DNA of 13,711 bases from JBGSLA01 sp965602785 (GCA_965602785.1 CBFDAH010000067.1:1-13711); one strand, 5' to 3'. Shown: positions 1 to 7,796, counted from the stretch's first letter. The notes: generated by a model from the sequence alone, not told the origin. A program made the numbers and translations.

Positions 1-84
1 AAATTCCCGCCATTCCCCTTACATCCCCGGCAGGTTTTCACAACCGACCCGACCTTTTTTCATCCGGGAAAAACGTTTTACACC

Positions 85-789
85 ATGGGGCCAGAAATGC
101 ACCAGAAGGAAACAGAACCAAGCGCCAAATCAACAAAAGCCTATATTCTGATCGGTATCTTTACCGTCATCCCCATTGTCATCACCTGGCTGATCCTCAA
201 ATTTGTTTTCCTGGTATTGCGTGATTTTGGGGTCCCTGTTGTCTCCGGGATAGCCCGAGCCATCATTCCTTATTGGCCGCAGGTCGCCGAATTCCTCGGG
301 AACCCCTGGTTTGATTCAATCCTGGCCGTCATCCTGGTCCTGGTGGGCTTATACCTCCTCGGCTGGACCGCCAGCCGGGTAATCGGCCGGCGCCTCCTGG
401 CCCTCTTCGATGCCCTGGTCCACCGCATTCCCCTGGTGAACACCATTTATATCTCGATACAAAAATTTCTTTCCGTATTGCAGCACAAGCCCGACGGCGT
501 CCAGCGGGTCGTCCTCATTGAGTTTCCCTCCCCGGGGATGAAGACCGTGGGTTTTGTGACCCGTACCCTGGTTGACTCGGATACCGGCCGGGATCTGGCC
601 GCGGTCTATGTGCCCACCACTCCCAACCCCACCTCGGGCTATCTGGAAATCGTCCCCCTGGAAAAGGTGATTTCCACCGATTGGACCGTGGACGAGGCCA
701 TGACTTTCATCATTTCCGGGGGCGCGGTGGCGCCTCCCCGGATGAATTACGAAAAAAGCGCCAGCCCTAAACCGGAAACAGGCACATGA
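85..789 (+). CDS. DUF502 family integral membrane protein
   Basis: This 234-residue protein has two predicted membrane segments, at about residues 20-45 and 78-98. A soluble domain follows that ends in a short polar tail. The stretch VPTTPNPTSGYLEIVPLEKV (residues about 176-195) and the segment RIPLVNTIYISIQKF (residues about 114-128) match what I know of the DUF502 family, which is widespread in bacteria and has no established biochemical function. I chose the ATG that gives full length; an in-frame ATG four codons on is equally possible, because neither has a clear ribosome binding site. The stop codon overlaps the start of the multiheme cytochrome gene in an ATGA, so the two are probably co-translated. 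That points to a cell-envelope role, but this is inference. Family assignment is confident; function is unknown. Confidence 0.88.
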   Translation: MGPEMHQKETEPSAKSTKAYILIGIFTVIPIVITWLILKFVFLVLRDFGVPVVSGIARAIIPYWPQVAEFLGNPWFDSILAVILVLVGLYLLGWTASRVIGRRLLALFDALVHRIPLVNTIYISIQKFLSVLQHKPDGVQRVVLIEFPSPGMKTVGFVTRTLVDSDTGRDLAAVYVPTTPNPTSGYLEIVPLEKVISTDWTVDEAMTFIISGGAVAPPRMNYEKSASPKPETGT

Positions 790-3299
790 CACGCTTCCCC
801 AAGCTGAGAAAGCCGGCACGAAGTTCCTCCGTGGGAAAACGCTCACCCGGCAAGGGGCTGATGATAACGGCCTTTCTGGTGGGACTCGTTTGTATCGGCC
901 TCGCCGCCTTTTTCCTCCAGCCCCGCAGCTCCAAGGAAGGTCCGGTCTCTTCCGCCGCCTCGAAGTCCTCCGACCCGGCCCCGGGCTATGCCGGCTCGGT
1001 AAGCTGCCGGGAGTGCCACGAAAATTTTTATAAGCTGTGGGCCCCATCCCATCACGGCCTGGCTATGCAGCCGGTAACCCCGAAATTTCTGGAAACCAGG
1101 GTCAAACCGCAAAAAAAGCCCACGATAATCGGGGGCTTCCAATACCAGGTCCGGATAACCGACGACGGCTCCGGCTTTGTGTCTGAAAAAGGCCCGCAGG
1201 GGGAAAACAAGTATCCCATCAATCATGCCATGGGCGGCAAAAACGTCTATTACTTCCTGACGCCCCTCAAGAAAGGCCGCCTCCAGGTCCTGCCTTTGGC
1301 TTATGACGTGCGGCGCCAGGAGTGGTTTGACACCACCGCCAGCATGACCCGTCACTTCGGCGACCGGGCCCGCGCCAAGCCCGTTTCCTGGCGGGACCCC
1401 CTCCTCACCTTCAACACCGCCTGCTACTCCTGCCATGTCAGCCAGCTGAGCACCAACTATGACCCGAAAACTGACACCTATCGCACCGTGTGGGCCGAGC
1501 CCGGCATCAACTGCGAGACCTGCCACGGCCCCGGAGAAGAGCACAACCGCGTCTGCCGGGAGGCCCCCAAGGGGACGGTGCCCAAGGACCTGAAAATCAT
1601 CCGGGGCGGCAAGGACTTCACCCTGGAGCAGGCCAACTCCACCTGCGCCCCCTGCCACGCCAAGATGATCCCCCTCACCACCTCCTTTAAGCCCGGGGAA
1701 CGCTATTTCGACAACTACGACCTGGTTACCCTGGAAAATCCGGACTTTTATCCGGATGGCCGGGACCTGGGGGAAAACTTTACCTATACCACGTGGCGAC
1801 TGAGCCCCTGCGTCCAATCCGGGAAGCTCTCCTGTATGCACTGCCACACCAGCAGCGGCCGCTACCGCTTCAAGGACAAAGCTAAGGCCAACCACGCCTG
1901 CCTGCCTTGCCATCAAAAGCGGGTGGACCAGTGTGCGGCCCATATCAACCACCCGGCCGACAAACCCGGCACTCCCACCACCTGCGTCGCGTGCCACATG
2001 CCCATGACCGAGTTCGCCCGTATGCGCCGGACCGACCACAGTATGCTCCCTCCCACCCCCGCAGCCACCCTGGCGTTCAAGTCCCCCAACGCCTGCAACC
2101 TGTGCCATAAGGACAAGGACGCCAAATGGGCCGACCAACAGGTGCGCAAGTGGCGCAAGCGTAACTATCAGGCCCCGGTGCTGCACCGGGCCGGGCTCAT
2201 TGCGGCAGCCCGGAAACGAGATTGGTCCCGGCTGCCCGATATGTTGAGCTACCTCACCAGGCCGGATCGCCAGGAAATCTACACCACCTCCCTGATCCGG
2301 CTCCTGGCCTTCTGCCCGGACGAGAGCAAATGGCCGGCCATCACCCAGGCCCTGAAGGACAAATCCCCTCTGGTCCGGGCCGCGGCCGCGGCCGCCTTGG
2401 CGGGGCATCCCACCCCCAAAACCCGGGATGCCCTCCTCGCCACCCTGGACGACGACTATCGCTTAGTTAGGGTGCGGGCCGCCGGCGCTTTGGCCGCCTA
2501 CCCCCGGGAGCTCTTGCACACCTCCGATAAAAACCGGCTGGACCGGGCCATGGCCGAGCTCCTGACTTCTCTTCAGGCCCGCCCCGACGACTGGACCTCC
2601 CACTACAATCTGGGGAATTTTTATGCAGACCGTCGGGAGTACCAGCAGGCCTTAAAATCCTACGCCCAGGCCTCCCGCCTTAGGCCCACCAGCGTGTTGC
2701 CTTGGGTCAACGCCTCCATGGTCTATGCCAAAATGGGGGACCACGGCCAGGCCGAAAAGGCCCTGCGCCAGGCCCTGAAGGCGGAACCCCGCAATGCCGT
2801 GGCCCACTTCAACCTGGGGCTCCTCCTGGCGGAAACAGGCTCGCTCCAGGATGCCGAAAAGCATTTGCGGACCGCCCTGGCCACCAACCCCGACTTTCCC
2901 GAAGCAGCCCATAACCTGGGGGTGCTCCTGGCCAAAGACCGGCCCGAGGAGGCTCTCAAGTGGAGCCGCCAGGCTCACACCCTGCGGCCCCAAGAACCCA
3001 AGTATGCCTATACTGTGGCCTTTTACCTCCAAAAGGCAGGGAATCAAGAAGCCGCCATCGCCACGCTTCAAAAGCTTATCCAACGCCACCCCACTTATGC
3101 CGAAGCTTCTCTCTTCCTTGGCAAAATCTACGAAGAACAGAAAAAGCGAGAAGCGGCCCGAGAGGTATATCGGCGGGCCCTCAGAGCCAGGGGGGTCCCC
3201 CGCCGGAGCCGCCTTGCCTTGCGGGCCAGGCTGCGGGCCATAACCCCACCCAAGAGGGAGACGGAACCAGAGGAGGGTGAAACAGACGAAGAGCCTTAA
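786..3299 (+). CDS. Membrane-anchored eight-heme cytochrome c with HEAT and TPR repeats
   Basis: This is an 837-residue protein. A basic N-terminus precedes one membrane segment (residues about 25-45) without an obvious cleavage site, so the rest should be periplasmic and anchored. Eight CXXCH heme c motifs begin at residues 74, 213, 243, 287, 350, 372, 400 and 437. After the first heme comes WAPSHHGLAMQ, a histidine pattern like that of cytochrome c554-type domains. Residues about 467-580 look like HEAT-type helical repeats, and residues about 602-800 hold several TPR units. The tail is charged and acidic. This order (c554-like hemes, HEAT, TPR) is a recurrent family in anaerobes and Planctomycetes, usually annotated only as a TPR or cytochrome c protein. 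A role in periplasmic electron transfer is inferred; the partner is unknown. The start overlaps the DUF502 stop by 4 nt. Confidence 0.9.
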   Translation: MTRFPKLRKPARSSSVGKRSPGKGLMITAFLVGLVCIGLAAFFLQPRSSKEGPVSSAASKSSDPAPGYAGSVSCRECHENFYKLWAPSHHGLAMQPVTPKFLETRVKPQKKPTIIGGFQYQVRITDDGSGFVSEKGPQGENKYPINHAMGGKNVYYFLTPLKKGRLQVLPLAYDVRRQEWFDTTASMTRHFGDRARAKPVSWRDPLLTFNTACYSCHVSQLSTNYDPKTDTYRTVWAEPGINCETCHGPGEEHNRVCREAPKGTVPKDLKIIRGGKDFTLEQANSTCAPCHAKMIPLTTSFKPGERYFDNYDLVTLENPDFYPDGRDLGENFTYTTWRLSPCVQSGKLSCMHCHTSSGRYRFKDKAKANHACLPCHQKRVDQCAAHINHPADKPGTPTTCVACHMPMTEFARMRRTDHSMLPPTPAATLAFKSPNACNLCHKDKDAKWADQQVRKWRKRNYQAPVLHRAGLIAAARKRDWSRLPDMLSYLTRPDRQEIYTTSLIRLLAFCPDESKWPAITQALKDKSPLVRAAAAAALAGHPTPKTRDALLATLDDDYRLVRVRAAGALAAYPRELLHTSDKNRLDRAMAELLTSLQARPDDWTSHYNLGNFYADRREYQQALKSYAQASRLRPTSVLPWVNASMVYAKMGDHGQAEKALRQALKAEPRNAVAHFNLGLLLAETGSLQDAEKHLRTALATNPDFPEAAHNLGVLLAKDRPEEALKWSRQAHTLRPQEPKYAYTVAFYLQKAGNQEAAIATLQKLIQRHPTYAEASLFLGKIYEEQKKREAAREVYRRALRARGVPRRSRLALRARLRAITPPKRETEPEEGETDEEP

Positions 3300-3317
3300 G
3301 ACCGCCGCAAATGGCAA

Positions 3318-3345
3318 GAGTTCCCCTTTCCTAACGGGGGATTTT
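3318..3345 (+). terminator. Weak possible terminator after the cytochrome gene
   Basis: About 20 nt past the cytochrome stop, TCCCC (3322-3326) can pair with GGGGA (3337-3341) across a 10-nt loop, and four T residues follow. The stem is only 5 bp and the T tract is short, so this is a weak call. Confidence 0.25.
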
Positions 3346-3376
3346 GACTAATCTGCGTCCATAAAGTTATTCATCC

Positions 3377-3403
3377 GTAGGGGCGTGATTTATCACGCCC
3401 TAA
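3377..3403. repeat. Type A palindrome, copy 1
   Basis: The flank GTAG is followed by GGGCGTGATTTATCACGCCC, in which 9 bp pair around a central TT, and then by TAA. It has the same layout as the type A copies at 6271, 9830, 9961 and 13582, but a different stem sequence. Confidence 0.8.
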
Positions 3404-3480
3404 AAGAGAGCCATAAATTGTGCTCCTAAATTTCTCTTGATGAACTTTCCTTTTTGACGGCAACTTGTTGTGATTTCCTA

Positions 3481-3620
3481 TTTTAGTAGGGCGGGCTCTC
3501 CCCACCACCGGTCTCTGGATAGCAAATCCCCTTTATACTGGGAGGCGATCTTTGGAATAGGGCAGACTCTGCTGGCACAGGTTTTCAACCTGTGCCGGCA
3601 AAGGCTAAAGCCTGCGGCTA
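3481..3620 (+). repeat. Scaffold repeat R1, copy a
   Basis: It aligns without gaps to 9538-9677 (constant offset 6057) and, from its first hairpin slot, to the end of the window (13577-13711). The slots are a decayed GC-rich hairpin near 3487-3507, a perfect 10-bp stem GGCACAGGTT/AACCTGTGCC (3574-3596), and GGCTAAAGCC (3603-3612). The parts between the slots are also conserved, for example CCGGTCTC and CAAATCCCCTT. Confidence 0.8.
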
Positions 3621-3704
3621 TTTCTTTTAAAAGTTTCGTTCTTCCAAAACCGCCAAGGAGCGCCGCCCTTCTCTCACCAGTGGCCATGTCCGACAACCTG
3701 TATG

Positions 3705-3768
3705 GGGTGGGGAGTGGGGGTTCGGGAGAAAGGTCCGGGGACTGCGTTCCCTGGCCCCCTCCCCCGAG
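3705..3768. repeat. Purine-hairpin-pyrimidine repeat (type C), copy 1
   Basis: A G-rich left arm with four G runs (GGGG, GGGG, GGGGG, GGG) leads into CGGGAGAAAGGTCC, then an imperfect hairpin (CCGGGGAC pairing with GTTCCCTGG around a short loop), then a C-rich right arm. The left arm resembles 6210-6222, where the same position reads CGGGAGAGAGGGCC. Confidence 0.6.
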
Positions 3769-3824
3769 AAACCATCTCCCCCGACAACCCCCTCCCCCGA
3801 TAGTCACCGCTTGTTTGAGGCCTG

Positions 3825-4205
3825 ATGCTGTACCGGATCCTGTCTGACCTCATTGTCATTGTCCACCTGGCTTTTGTGCTGTTTGCGGTGTTCGGCGGCT
3901 TCCTGCTTCTCAAGTGGAAACGCTTGGCCTGGCTCCACCTCCCCGCCGTCCTGTGGGCCGCCCTCATCGAATGGGCCGGCTGGGTGTGCCCCCTCACCCC
4001 CCTGGAGAACCGCCTCCGGGCGCTGGGCGGCGGGACCCCCTATCACACTGACTTCATCGAGCACTATCTCCTGCCGATCCTCTATCCGGCCAGGCTCACC
4101 CGCAACCTGCAGATCATCCTGGGCCTTTTGGTAGTCCTGATAAATTTGGGAATCTATGGTTGGCTGTGGTGGCGCGCTAGGGAAGAGAGGGTGAGCGGAG
4201 ACTAA
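3825..4205 (+). CDS. DUF2784 family membrane protein
   Basis: This 126-residue protein has three predicted membrane segments (residues about 5-28, 34-54 and 95-116). Two strong family signatures are visible: WAGWVCPLTPLENRLR at residues 50-65 and DFIEHYLLPILYP at 76-88. These match the DUF2784 family of small inner-membrane proteins, whose function is unknown. The ATG follows TTGAGG with a 4-nt gap, a usable ribosome binding site. The gene stands alone: repeats lie upstream and the nucleosidase gene converges on it 141 bp downstream, so it is probably transcribed on its own. The family call is confident; I infer no function. Confidence 0.88.
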   Translation: MLYRILSDLIVIVHLAFVLFAVFGGFLLLKWKRLAWLHLPAVLWAALIEWAGWVCPLTPLENRLRALGGGTPYHTDFIEHYLLPILYPARLTRNLQIILGLLVVLINLGIYGWLWWRAREERVSGD

Positions 4206-4346
4206 CCGCCGTAATCTTATCGGACTGGATTGGCTGCCTGTGACTCCTGGAGAAATGATATTTATTGGATAATCGGCCTCACCCCACCGGGAGAAGCGGG
4301 TTGCAATGGCTGCACGTTAGGCCGCGTCATTGATCCAACCTGAAGC

Positions 4347-5129
4347 TTATCCCCCCGCCTCCGGGTTGAGCACTTCCACCAAGGCCTCAAAATCCAAGGA
4401 TTGGAGGAGATGGCCCAACGTGGTAATGGCCCGCTGCCGCCACTCATCATCAGATTTGGCGGGATTGGCATAATCCGCCACGCACCTCACCACGCTGATC
4501 TGCACCCCAAACTCTTCCGCCACGGCACAGACTCCCCCGGCTTCCATTTCAACTCCCAGAAGATCGGGCCAGAGTTCTAATATATGACCGGCCACGCCAC
4601 TGACCCACTCCTGACTGGCCACCACCGCATCGGAAGACGCCAGCGTGCCGTACAGAATTTGGGGACGGTTGCCCGTTGGCCACCCGGCCGCCTCGGCTAC
4701 CTCGGATTGCCAACAGTCCTTATCAAACTCAGGGGAACAGAGGTAATTTTTAACTCTAGCATCAGCTCCATAGGCTTTGGGGCGAAAATCTTGCACAATC
4801 TTCCCGTGATCTTCCTGAATTTTTCTGGTGGCGATATCTGCAATCGTCGTGGCCACAATGACATCCCCCAGGGCCACCCCGGCGGCCTGGATGCCCCCGG
4901 CGATGCCTGCCACCACCAGTAAATCCGGTTTGCCGTGTTCCTGGAAAAATTTCAACGTCTCAATAGCTGCCGGGACCCGGCCGATCTGGCAGGGTCCGTA
5001 CAGATATATGCTGGTCGCTCCCCGTTGGCCGCTCAAGACTCGACTTCCGGAAGAACCACTGAGATGCAACATCCCCGCCAGAATCTCCCGTTCCTCTTCC
5101 AGGGCTGCGAAAATGGCGACCACGCTCAT
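4347..5129 (-). CDS. MTA/SAH nucleosidase-like protein (PNP/UDP phosphorylase superfamily)
   Basis: This is a 260-residue protein. By family knowledge it should cleave the glycosidic bond of a purine nucleoside, probably methylthioadenosine or S-adenosylhomocysteine, in the cytoplasm. The three catalytic positions of E. coli MTA/SAH nucleosidase (Glu12, Glu174, Asp197) have clear counterparts: AALEEE at residues 8-13, GVEMEAGG near 192-199, and Asp219 in RCVADYAN. A glycine-rich loop VAGIAGGIQAAGVALGD lies near residues 73-89. I chose the ATG at 5129 because AGAGG sits 5 nt before it and because it puts the first catalytic Glu at residue 11-13, as in E. coli; an ATG six codons upstream has no good binding site. 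The motif SDDEW after the Asp is closer to phosphorylase-type domains than to classical nucleosidases, so the exact substrate is uncertain. Confidence 0.82.
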   Translation of the reverse strand: MSVVAIFAALEEEREILAGMLHLSGSSGSRVLSGQRGATSIYLYGPCQIGRVPAAIETLKFFQEHGKPDLLVVAGIAGGIQAAGVALGDVIVATTIADIATRKIQEDHGKIVQDFRPKAYGADARVKNYLCSPEFDKDCWQSEVAEAAGWPTGNRPQILYGTLASSDAVVASQEWVSGVAGHILELWPDLLGVEMEAGGVCAVAEEFGVQISVVRCVADYANPAKSDDEWRQRAITTLGHLLQSLDFEALVEVLNPEAGG

Positions 5130-5192
5130 CTCCACCTCTATGACCATGGGGAAGTCTCAAAGCTATTTCACAGCATCAATCTACCATACTCG

Positions 5193-5217
5193 GTCATGCC
5201 GGGCGAAGCGAAGAATT
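5193..5217. repeat. Solo GTCAT...GCGAAGCGAAGAATT box
   Basis: This 25-bp sequence lies between divergent genes. Its GCGAAGCGAAGAAT core resembles the inner boxes of the palindromic element at 13421-13550 (GTCATTCTGAGGGAAGCGAA there, read on the - strand). It may be a remnant of the same repeat family or of a related one. Confidence 0.45.
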
Positions 5218-5302
5218 CAGAATTTTTCTTGTTTAACAACGAATTGTGATCCGGTAGTTTACGACACCCTTGGCTGTTAGGGAAAGATGTGATTTACTGA
5301 CA

Positions 5303-5545
5303 GTGGTGAAGAAATATCTTCTCCCCGACCTTATTCAGATAGTCCTCGGCGTCCTGGTCATGGTCCTCCTCCTCTTCCTCGGGGCCATCAGCCGTCCCGT
5401 CGTGGCTCTCCTGTGCTTTTTGGGCACCGCCGTGGTATACCACACCTGGTTCAACCACCTGATCCGCTTTATCCAGCGGGTTTCCAACGTGGAGTTGGAC
5501 CCGGACGAGGACGATGAAGATGATGACATCTTTCCATCGGCCTGA
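5303..5545 (+). CDS. Small two-helix membrane protein with acidic C-terminus
   Basis: I do not recognise a family. As called it has 81 residues: a short basic start, two hydrophobic segments spanning about residues 8-48, an amphipathic stretch ending HLIRFIQRVSNVE, and a strongly acidic tail of Asp and Glu before the C-terminus. The start is uncertain. Tandem GTG codons at 5303 and 5306 are the closest to the hydrophobic region; a TTG at 5270 would give 91 residues. The only purine-rich site, AGGGAAAG (5279-5286), lies too far upstream for either GTG and too far downstream for the TTG. The end overlaps the methyltransferase start by 32 nt, and this coupling supports it being a real gene. Function unknown. 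Confidence 0.6.
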   Translation: MVKKYLLPDLIQIVLGVLVMVLLLFLGAISRPVVALLCFLGTAVVYHTWFNHLIRFIQRVSNVELDPDEDDEDDDIFPSA

Positions 5546-6179
5546 GTTCGAACCCCCTCACTGGTTCTACGTCCTCATGGCCCGGGGCCCCCTCTTGCGC
5601 CGCATCTATTGCCGCTTTGTGGCCGATCTGGCCGAGGGGGTGCCTCCCCAGGCCCGCCTCCTCGATGTGGGCGCCGGCCCTGGCTACCTCCTGGGGTACC
5701 TGTCCCCCCGGCGCCCGGACATAAAGCTCATAGGTCTGGACCCCGCCTGGCAGATGGTCCGGGGGGGCCGCCGACAGCTCGCCAGGCTGGCCCCAGGGGC
5801 CGCCCTTCACAGCCTGGTGGGGCAGGCCCAGACCCTGCCTATCAGGGAGGCCGCGGTTGACCGGGTCGTGGTCACCTTTAGCTTTCACATCTGGCCAAAC
5901 CCCGCCCGGGGGCTTACTGAAATCATGCGGGTTTTGCAACCCGGCGGGCGGGCCTGGATCTATGAAATGCAGCAGGAGGCCACCACGCCGGAAATCAGGG
6001 CCTTCGCCCGGGAAGAAAACCTCCCCTTTCCCCTGGTGTTCCTCGGATTCAAAGTTCTGTCTTACCACCACTCCCTGAAGGCCCAGGACTTTGCCGCGGT
6101 GGCAGAACAGGCCGGGATCGACTCCCTCTCCCTGGAGCCGGCCCACCGCCTCTTCTGGCGAGCGGAGTTCAGCAAATAG
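5514..6179 (+). CDS. Class I SAM-dependent methyltransferase
   Basis: This 221-residue cytoplasmic enzyme should transfer a methyl group from S-adenosylmethionine; its acceptor cannot be read from the sequence. Motif I is LLDVGAGPGYL (residues 49-59). The acidic residue that binds the ribose is probably Asp76 in LIGLDPAW. LPIREAAVDRVVV (residues 108-120) and LQPGGRAWIYEM (141-152) complete the Methyltransf_11-type fold. The start overlaps the preceding gene by 32 nt. GAGG at 5507-5510 lies 9 nt before an in-frame ATG at 5520, so the true start may be two codons after the one given. Next to a membrane protein and alone otherwise, it could act on a lipid, quinone or small molecule, but this is only a guess. 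Confidence 0.85.
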   Translation: MKMMTSFHRPEFEPPHWFYVLMARGPLLRRIYCRFVADLAEGVPPQARLLDVGAGPGYLLGYLSPRRPDIKLIGLDPAWQMVRGGRRQLARLAPGAALHSLVGQAQTLPIREAAVDRVVVTFSFHIWPNPARGLTEIMRVLQPGGRAWIYEMQQEATTPEIRAFAREENLPFPLVFLGFKVLSYHHSLKAQDFAAVAEQAGIDSLSLEPAHRLFWRAEFSK

Positions 6180-6209
6180 CGACCAACAGGTCTGTGAAAA
6201 TGGGTTTTC

Positions 6210-6297
6210 GGGAGAGAGGGCCAGGGGTCTGAGACCCCTGCCTCCTCCCCCCTACCCCAACCCCTCGTAGGGGCTTGATTTATCAAGCCCTCAGAGT
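6210..6297. repeat. Composite repeat C+A, copy 2
   Basis: CGGGAGAGAGGGCC leads into a 9-bp inverted repeat CAGGGGTCT-G-AGACCCCTG (6222-6240), then a C-rich arm, then GTAG and the palindrome GGGCTTGATTTATCAAGCCC (6271-6290), then TCAGAG. The same order occurs at 9771-9855, with about 48 nt between hairpin centres there and 50 nt here. Confidence 0.7.
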
Positions 6298-6477
6298 GCA
6301 ATGGTTTGCGCCCTTACAGGTTAGGGGGTGGCGGCCCCCCGAATGCCTTACTCAGCTTTCCTGGTCATGAAGCCGTGTTTCGCACCTGGTGTCTTAACCA
6401 GCATAAAACTTGTGACCTTTCAAAGACTTTGGTTCCTCCATCAATGAAAAAATACCTCCTCCAGGTGCTTTTATTTC

Positions 6478-6510
6478 TTGACAGTTCCACCACCCTTCTT
6501 TAGATAGGAT
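6478..6510 (+). promoter_or_regulatory. Possible sigma-70-type promoter for the CBS-domain gene
   Basis: A perfect TTGACA -35 box lies at 6478-6483. A TAGATA sequence starts 17 nt after it and TAGGAT starts at 6505, but neither is a good -10 box. It sits about 50-80 nt upstream of the chosen start codon. Confidence 0.35.
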
Positions 6511-6560
6511 AGACTGTTTTGTGACCTTATGTGCAGGCTAGCATGTGGGGGAGGATTGCC

Positions 6561-7070
6561 ATGCCCGGCGAAAGAAAAGTTAAGGATTTTATGATCCGCC
6601 TGGTGGACTACCCCCACATCCCCCAATGGTTCACCTTGGGCCAGGCCCTGGCCATTGTGCGGGAGACAGCTCTCAGGTTCGAGGGCGCCTTCGAACCCCG
6701 GGCCGTTCTTGTCTTTGACGAGAAATATCAGCTCTCGGGTATCCTCACCCTCGGAGACATTGTCAAGGGCCTTGAGCCCCGGTTTCTCCAGGAAACCGCC
6801 CTGGTAAAAAAGAAGGATCCCAGCGTAACCGCGTTACTGGAGGACGTCTTCGGGCCCGAGATGAAGGAGCAGGCTAACCGGCAGGTAAGCGAGGCCATGA
6901 GTCCCATCAAGGTGACGGTGAACGCCGACAATTCTCTCGTCGAGGCCCTGGCCCTGATGATGAGCGAAAATGTGGGCTTGATGCCGGTTATGCAGGAAAA
7001 CAAGGTGGTGGGGATGATCCGGCTGAGCGACATTGTTAGAGTCATTGCTCGATTTGTTTTAGAGGACTGA
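6561..7070 (+). CDS. Two-CBS-domain protein
   Basis: This 169-residue protein consists almost wholly of a CBS pair: the first at about residues 8-70 (ending SGILTLGDIVKGL) and the second at about 108-165 (MSPIKVTV near 113-120, then VVGMIRLSDIVRVI). CBS pairs bind adenosyl ligands such as AMP, ATP or SAM and regulate partner proteins, and stand-alone pairs usually act as cytoplasmic energy sensors. No enzymatic domain is attached. I chose the ATG at 6561 because GGGGGAGG ends 6 nt before it; longer in-frame versions from GTG 6531 or ATG 6543 lack such a site. Carbonic anhydrase follows on the same strand 111 bp later, so co-transcription is possible. The partner is unknown. Confidence 0.85.
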   Translation: MPGERKVKDFMIRLVDYPHIPQWFTLGQALAIVRETALRFEGAFEPRAVLVFDEKYQLSGILTLGDIVKGLEPRFLQETALVKKKDPSVTALLEDVFGPEMKEQANRQVSEAMSPIKVTVNADNSLVEALALMMSENVGLMPVMQENKVVGMIRLSDIVRVIARFVLED

Positions 7071-7181
7071 AAATCACCGGAAGCTGATGGAAGGTGGTGT
7101 CATGAGGCCGGGTCAGGAAGCACAGCCCCCGCCCTTCCCTCAAACTCCCCTTCCCCACAAACCACTCAAGGAGATCACCCT

Positions 7182-7796
7182 ATGCCGCATGCAGGTCCTG
7201 GTATCACTGGGCAGGAAGCCTGGCAGGAACTTATGGAGGGAAACGAACGGTTCGTCCAGGGTCTCCCCCTGAGCCGCAAACTCCCGGACCTCAGGCAGAG
7301 ACTCGTCCAGGGGCAGAGCCCCGCGGCGGCGGTGCTCTGCTGCTCGGACTCCCGGGTCCCGGCCGAAATCGTCTTCGATCAGAGTCTGGGTGACCTGTTC
7401 GTGGTGCGCACCGCCGGCCTGGTGCTGGATCCCACCAGCATCGGCAGCCTTGAGTATGCCGTGGCCCACCTCAACGTGCCCCTGTTGGTGCTCAAGGGCC
7501 ACGAGTACTGCGGCGCGGTCACCGCGGCGGTCCAGCACCCCGACCTGGACGAAGGGCACATCACCGCCGTGGTGCAGCAAATCGCCCCCGCCGCGGCCAA
7601 AGCCAAGGCCGGCGGCTTCACCGGCCCCGAGCTGGTGGAGGCGGCCACCGATACCTTCCTCGCCCAGCTCCATGACACCCTGAGCCATAAAAGCGCCATC
7701 ATCGGTGAGGCTCTGGCGGCCCGGCGGGTGGGGCTCGTGGTGGCCAAGTATTTCCTCACGAGCGGCCGGGTGGAAGTCCTCGACTCCACCCTGTAA
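7182..7796 (+). CDS. Beta-class carbonic anhydrase
   Basis: This 204-residue enzyme should catalyse reversible hydration of CO2 to bicarbonate in the cytoplasm. The zinc site of the beta class is complete: Cys54 with the Asp56/Arg58 pair in CCSDSRVP, and His107 with Cys110 in GHEYCGAV. The length is usual for bacterial beta enzymes, and there is no signal peptide. AAGGAG lies 8 nt before the ATG, which fixes the start. The upstream CBS-domain gene is on the same strand; the glutamine synthetase gene converges from the other side, with a G-rich hairpin element between them. No transporter of inorganic carbon is directly adjacent. Gene symbol left blank because several paralogues (can, cynT) share these features. 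Confidence 0.93.
   Translation: MPHAGPGITGQEAWQELMEGNERFVQGLPLSRKLPDLRQRLVQGQSPAAAVLCCSDSRVPAEIVFDQSLGDLFVVRTAGLVLDPTSIGSLEYAVAHLNVPLLVLKGHEYCGAVTAAVQHPDLDEGHITAVVQQIAPAAAKAKAGGFTGPELVEAATDTFLAQLHDTLSHKSAIIGEALAARRVGLVVAKYFLTSGRVEVLDSTL

Larger units (their letters stand above)
3300..3824. other. 525-bp intergenic spacer with three kinds of hairpin repeat
   Basis: I found no credible coding region here. From left to right it holds the weak terminator, a type A palindrome (3381-3400), copy a of the scaffold repeat (3481-3620), and a G-rich then C-rich tract with a degenerate central hairpin (about 3705-3768). The DUF2784 gene follows immediately. Confidence 0.8.
6180..6560. other. 381-bp spacer: composite hairpin repeat, then promoter region
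   Basis: The left part holds a type C element (6210-6251) directly followed by a type A palindrome (6271-6290). The right part is less GC-rich, contains no coding signal I trust, and carries the likely promoter and ribosome binding site of the CBS-domain gene. Confidence 0.75.

Noticed and set aside
843..2408. Long open frame on the - strand inside the cytochrome gene
   Set aside because: It is opposite a gene with eight heme motifs in order. The frame is open because of the high GC content, and its translation is Gly-rich with no recognisable domain.
3470..3847. 125-residue open frame through the repeat region before the DUF2784 gene
   Set aside because: It runs through the scaffold repeat and C-rich tracts, overlaps the DUF2784 start in another frame, and its translation has no domain-like character.
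4347..5129. Nucleosidase as an anti-phage effector
   Set aside because: It is a single-domain protein next to ordinary genes. No sensor, NTPase, reverse transcriptase or other defence gene is nearby.
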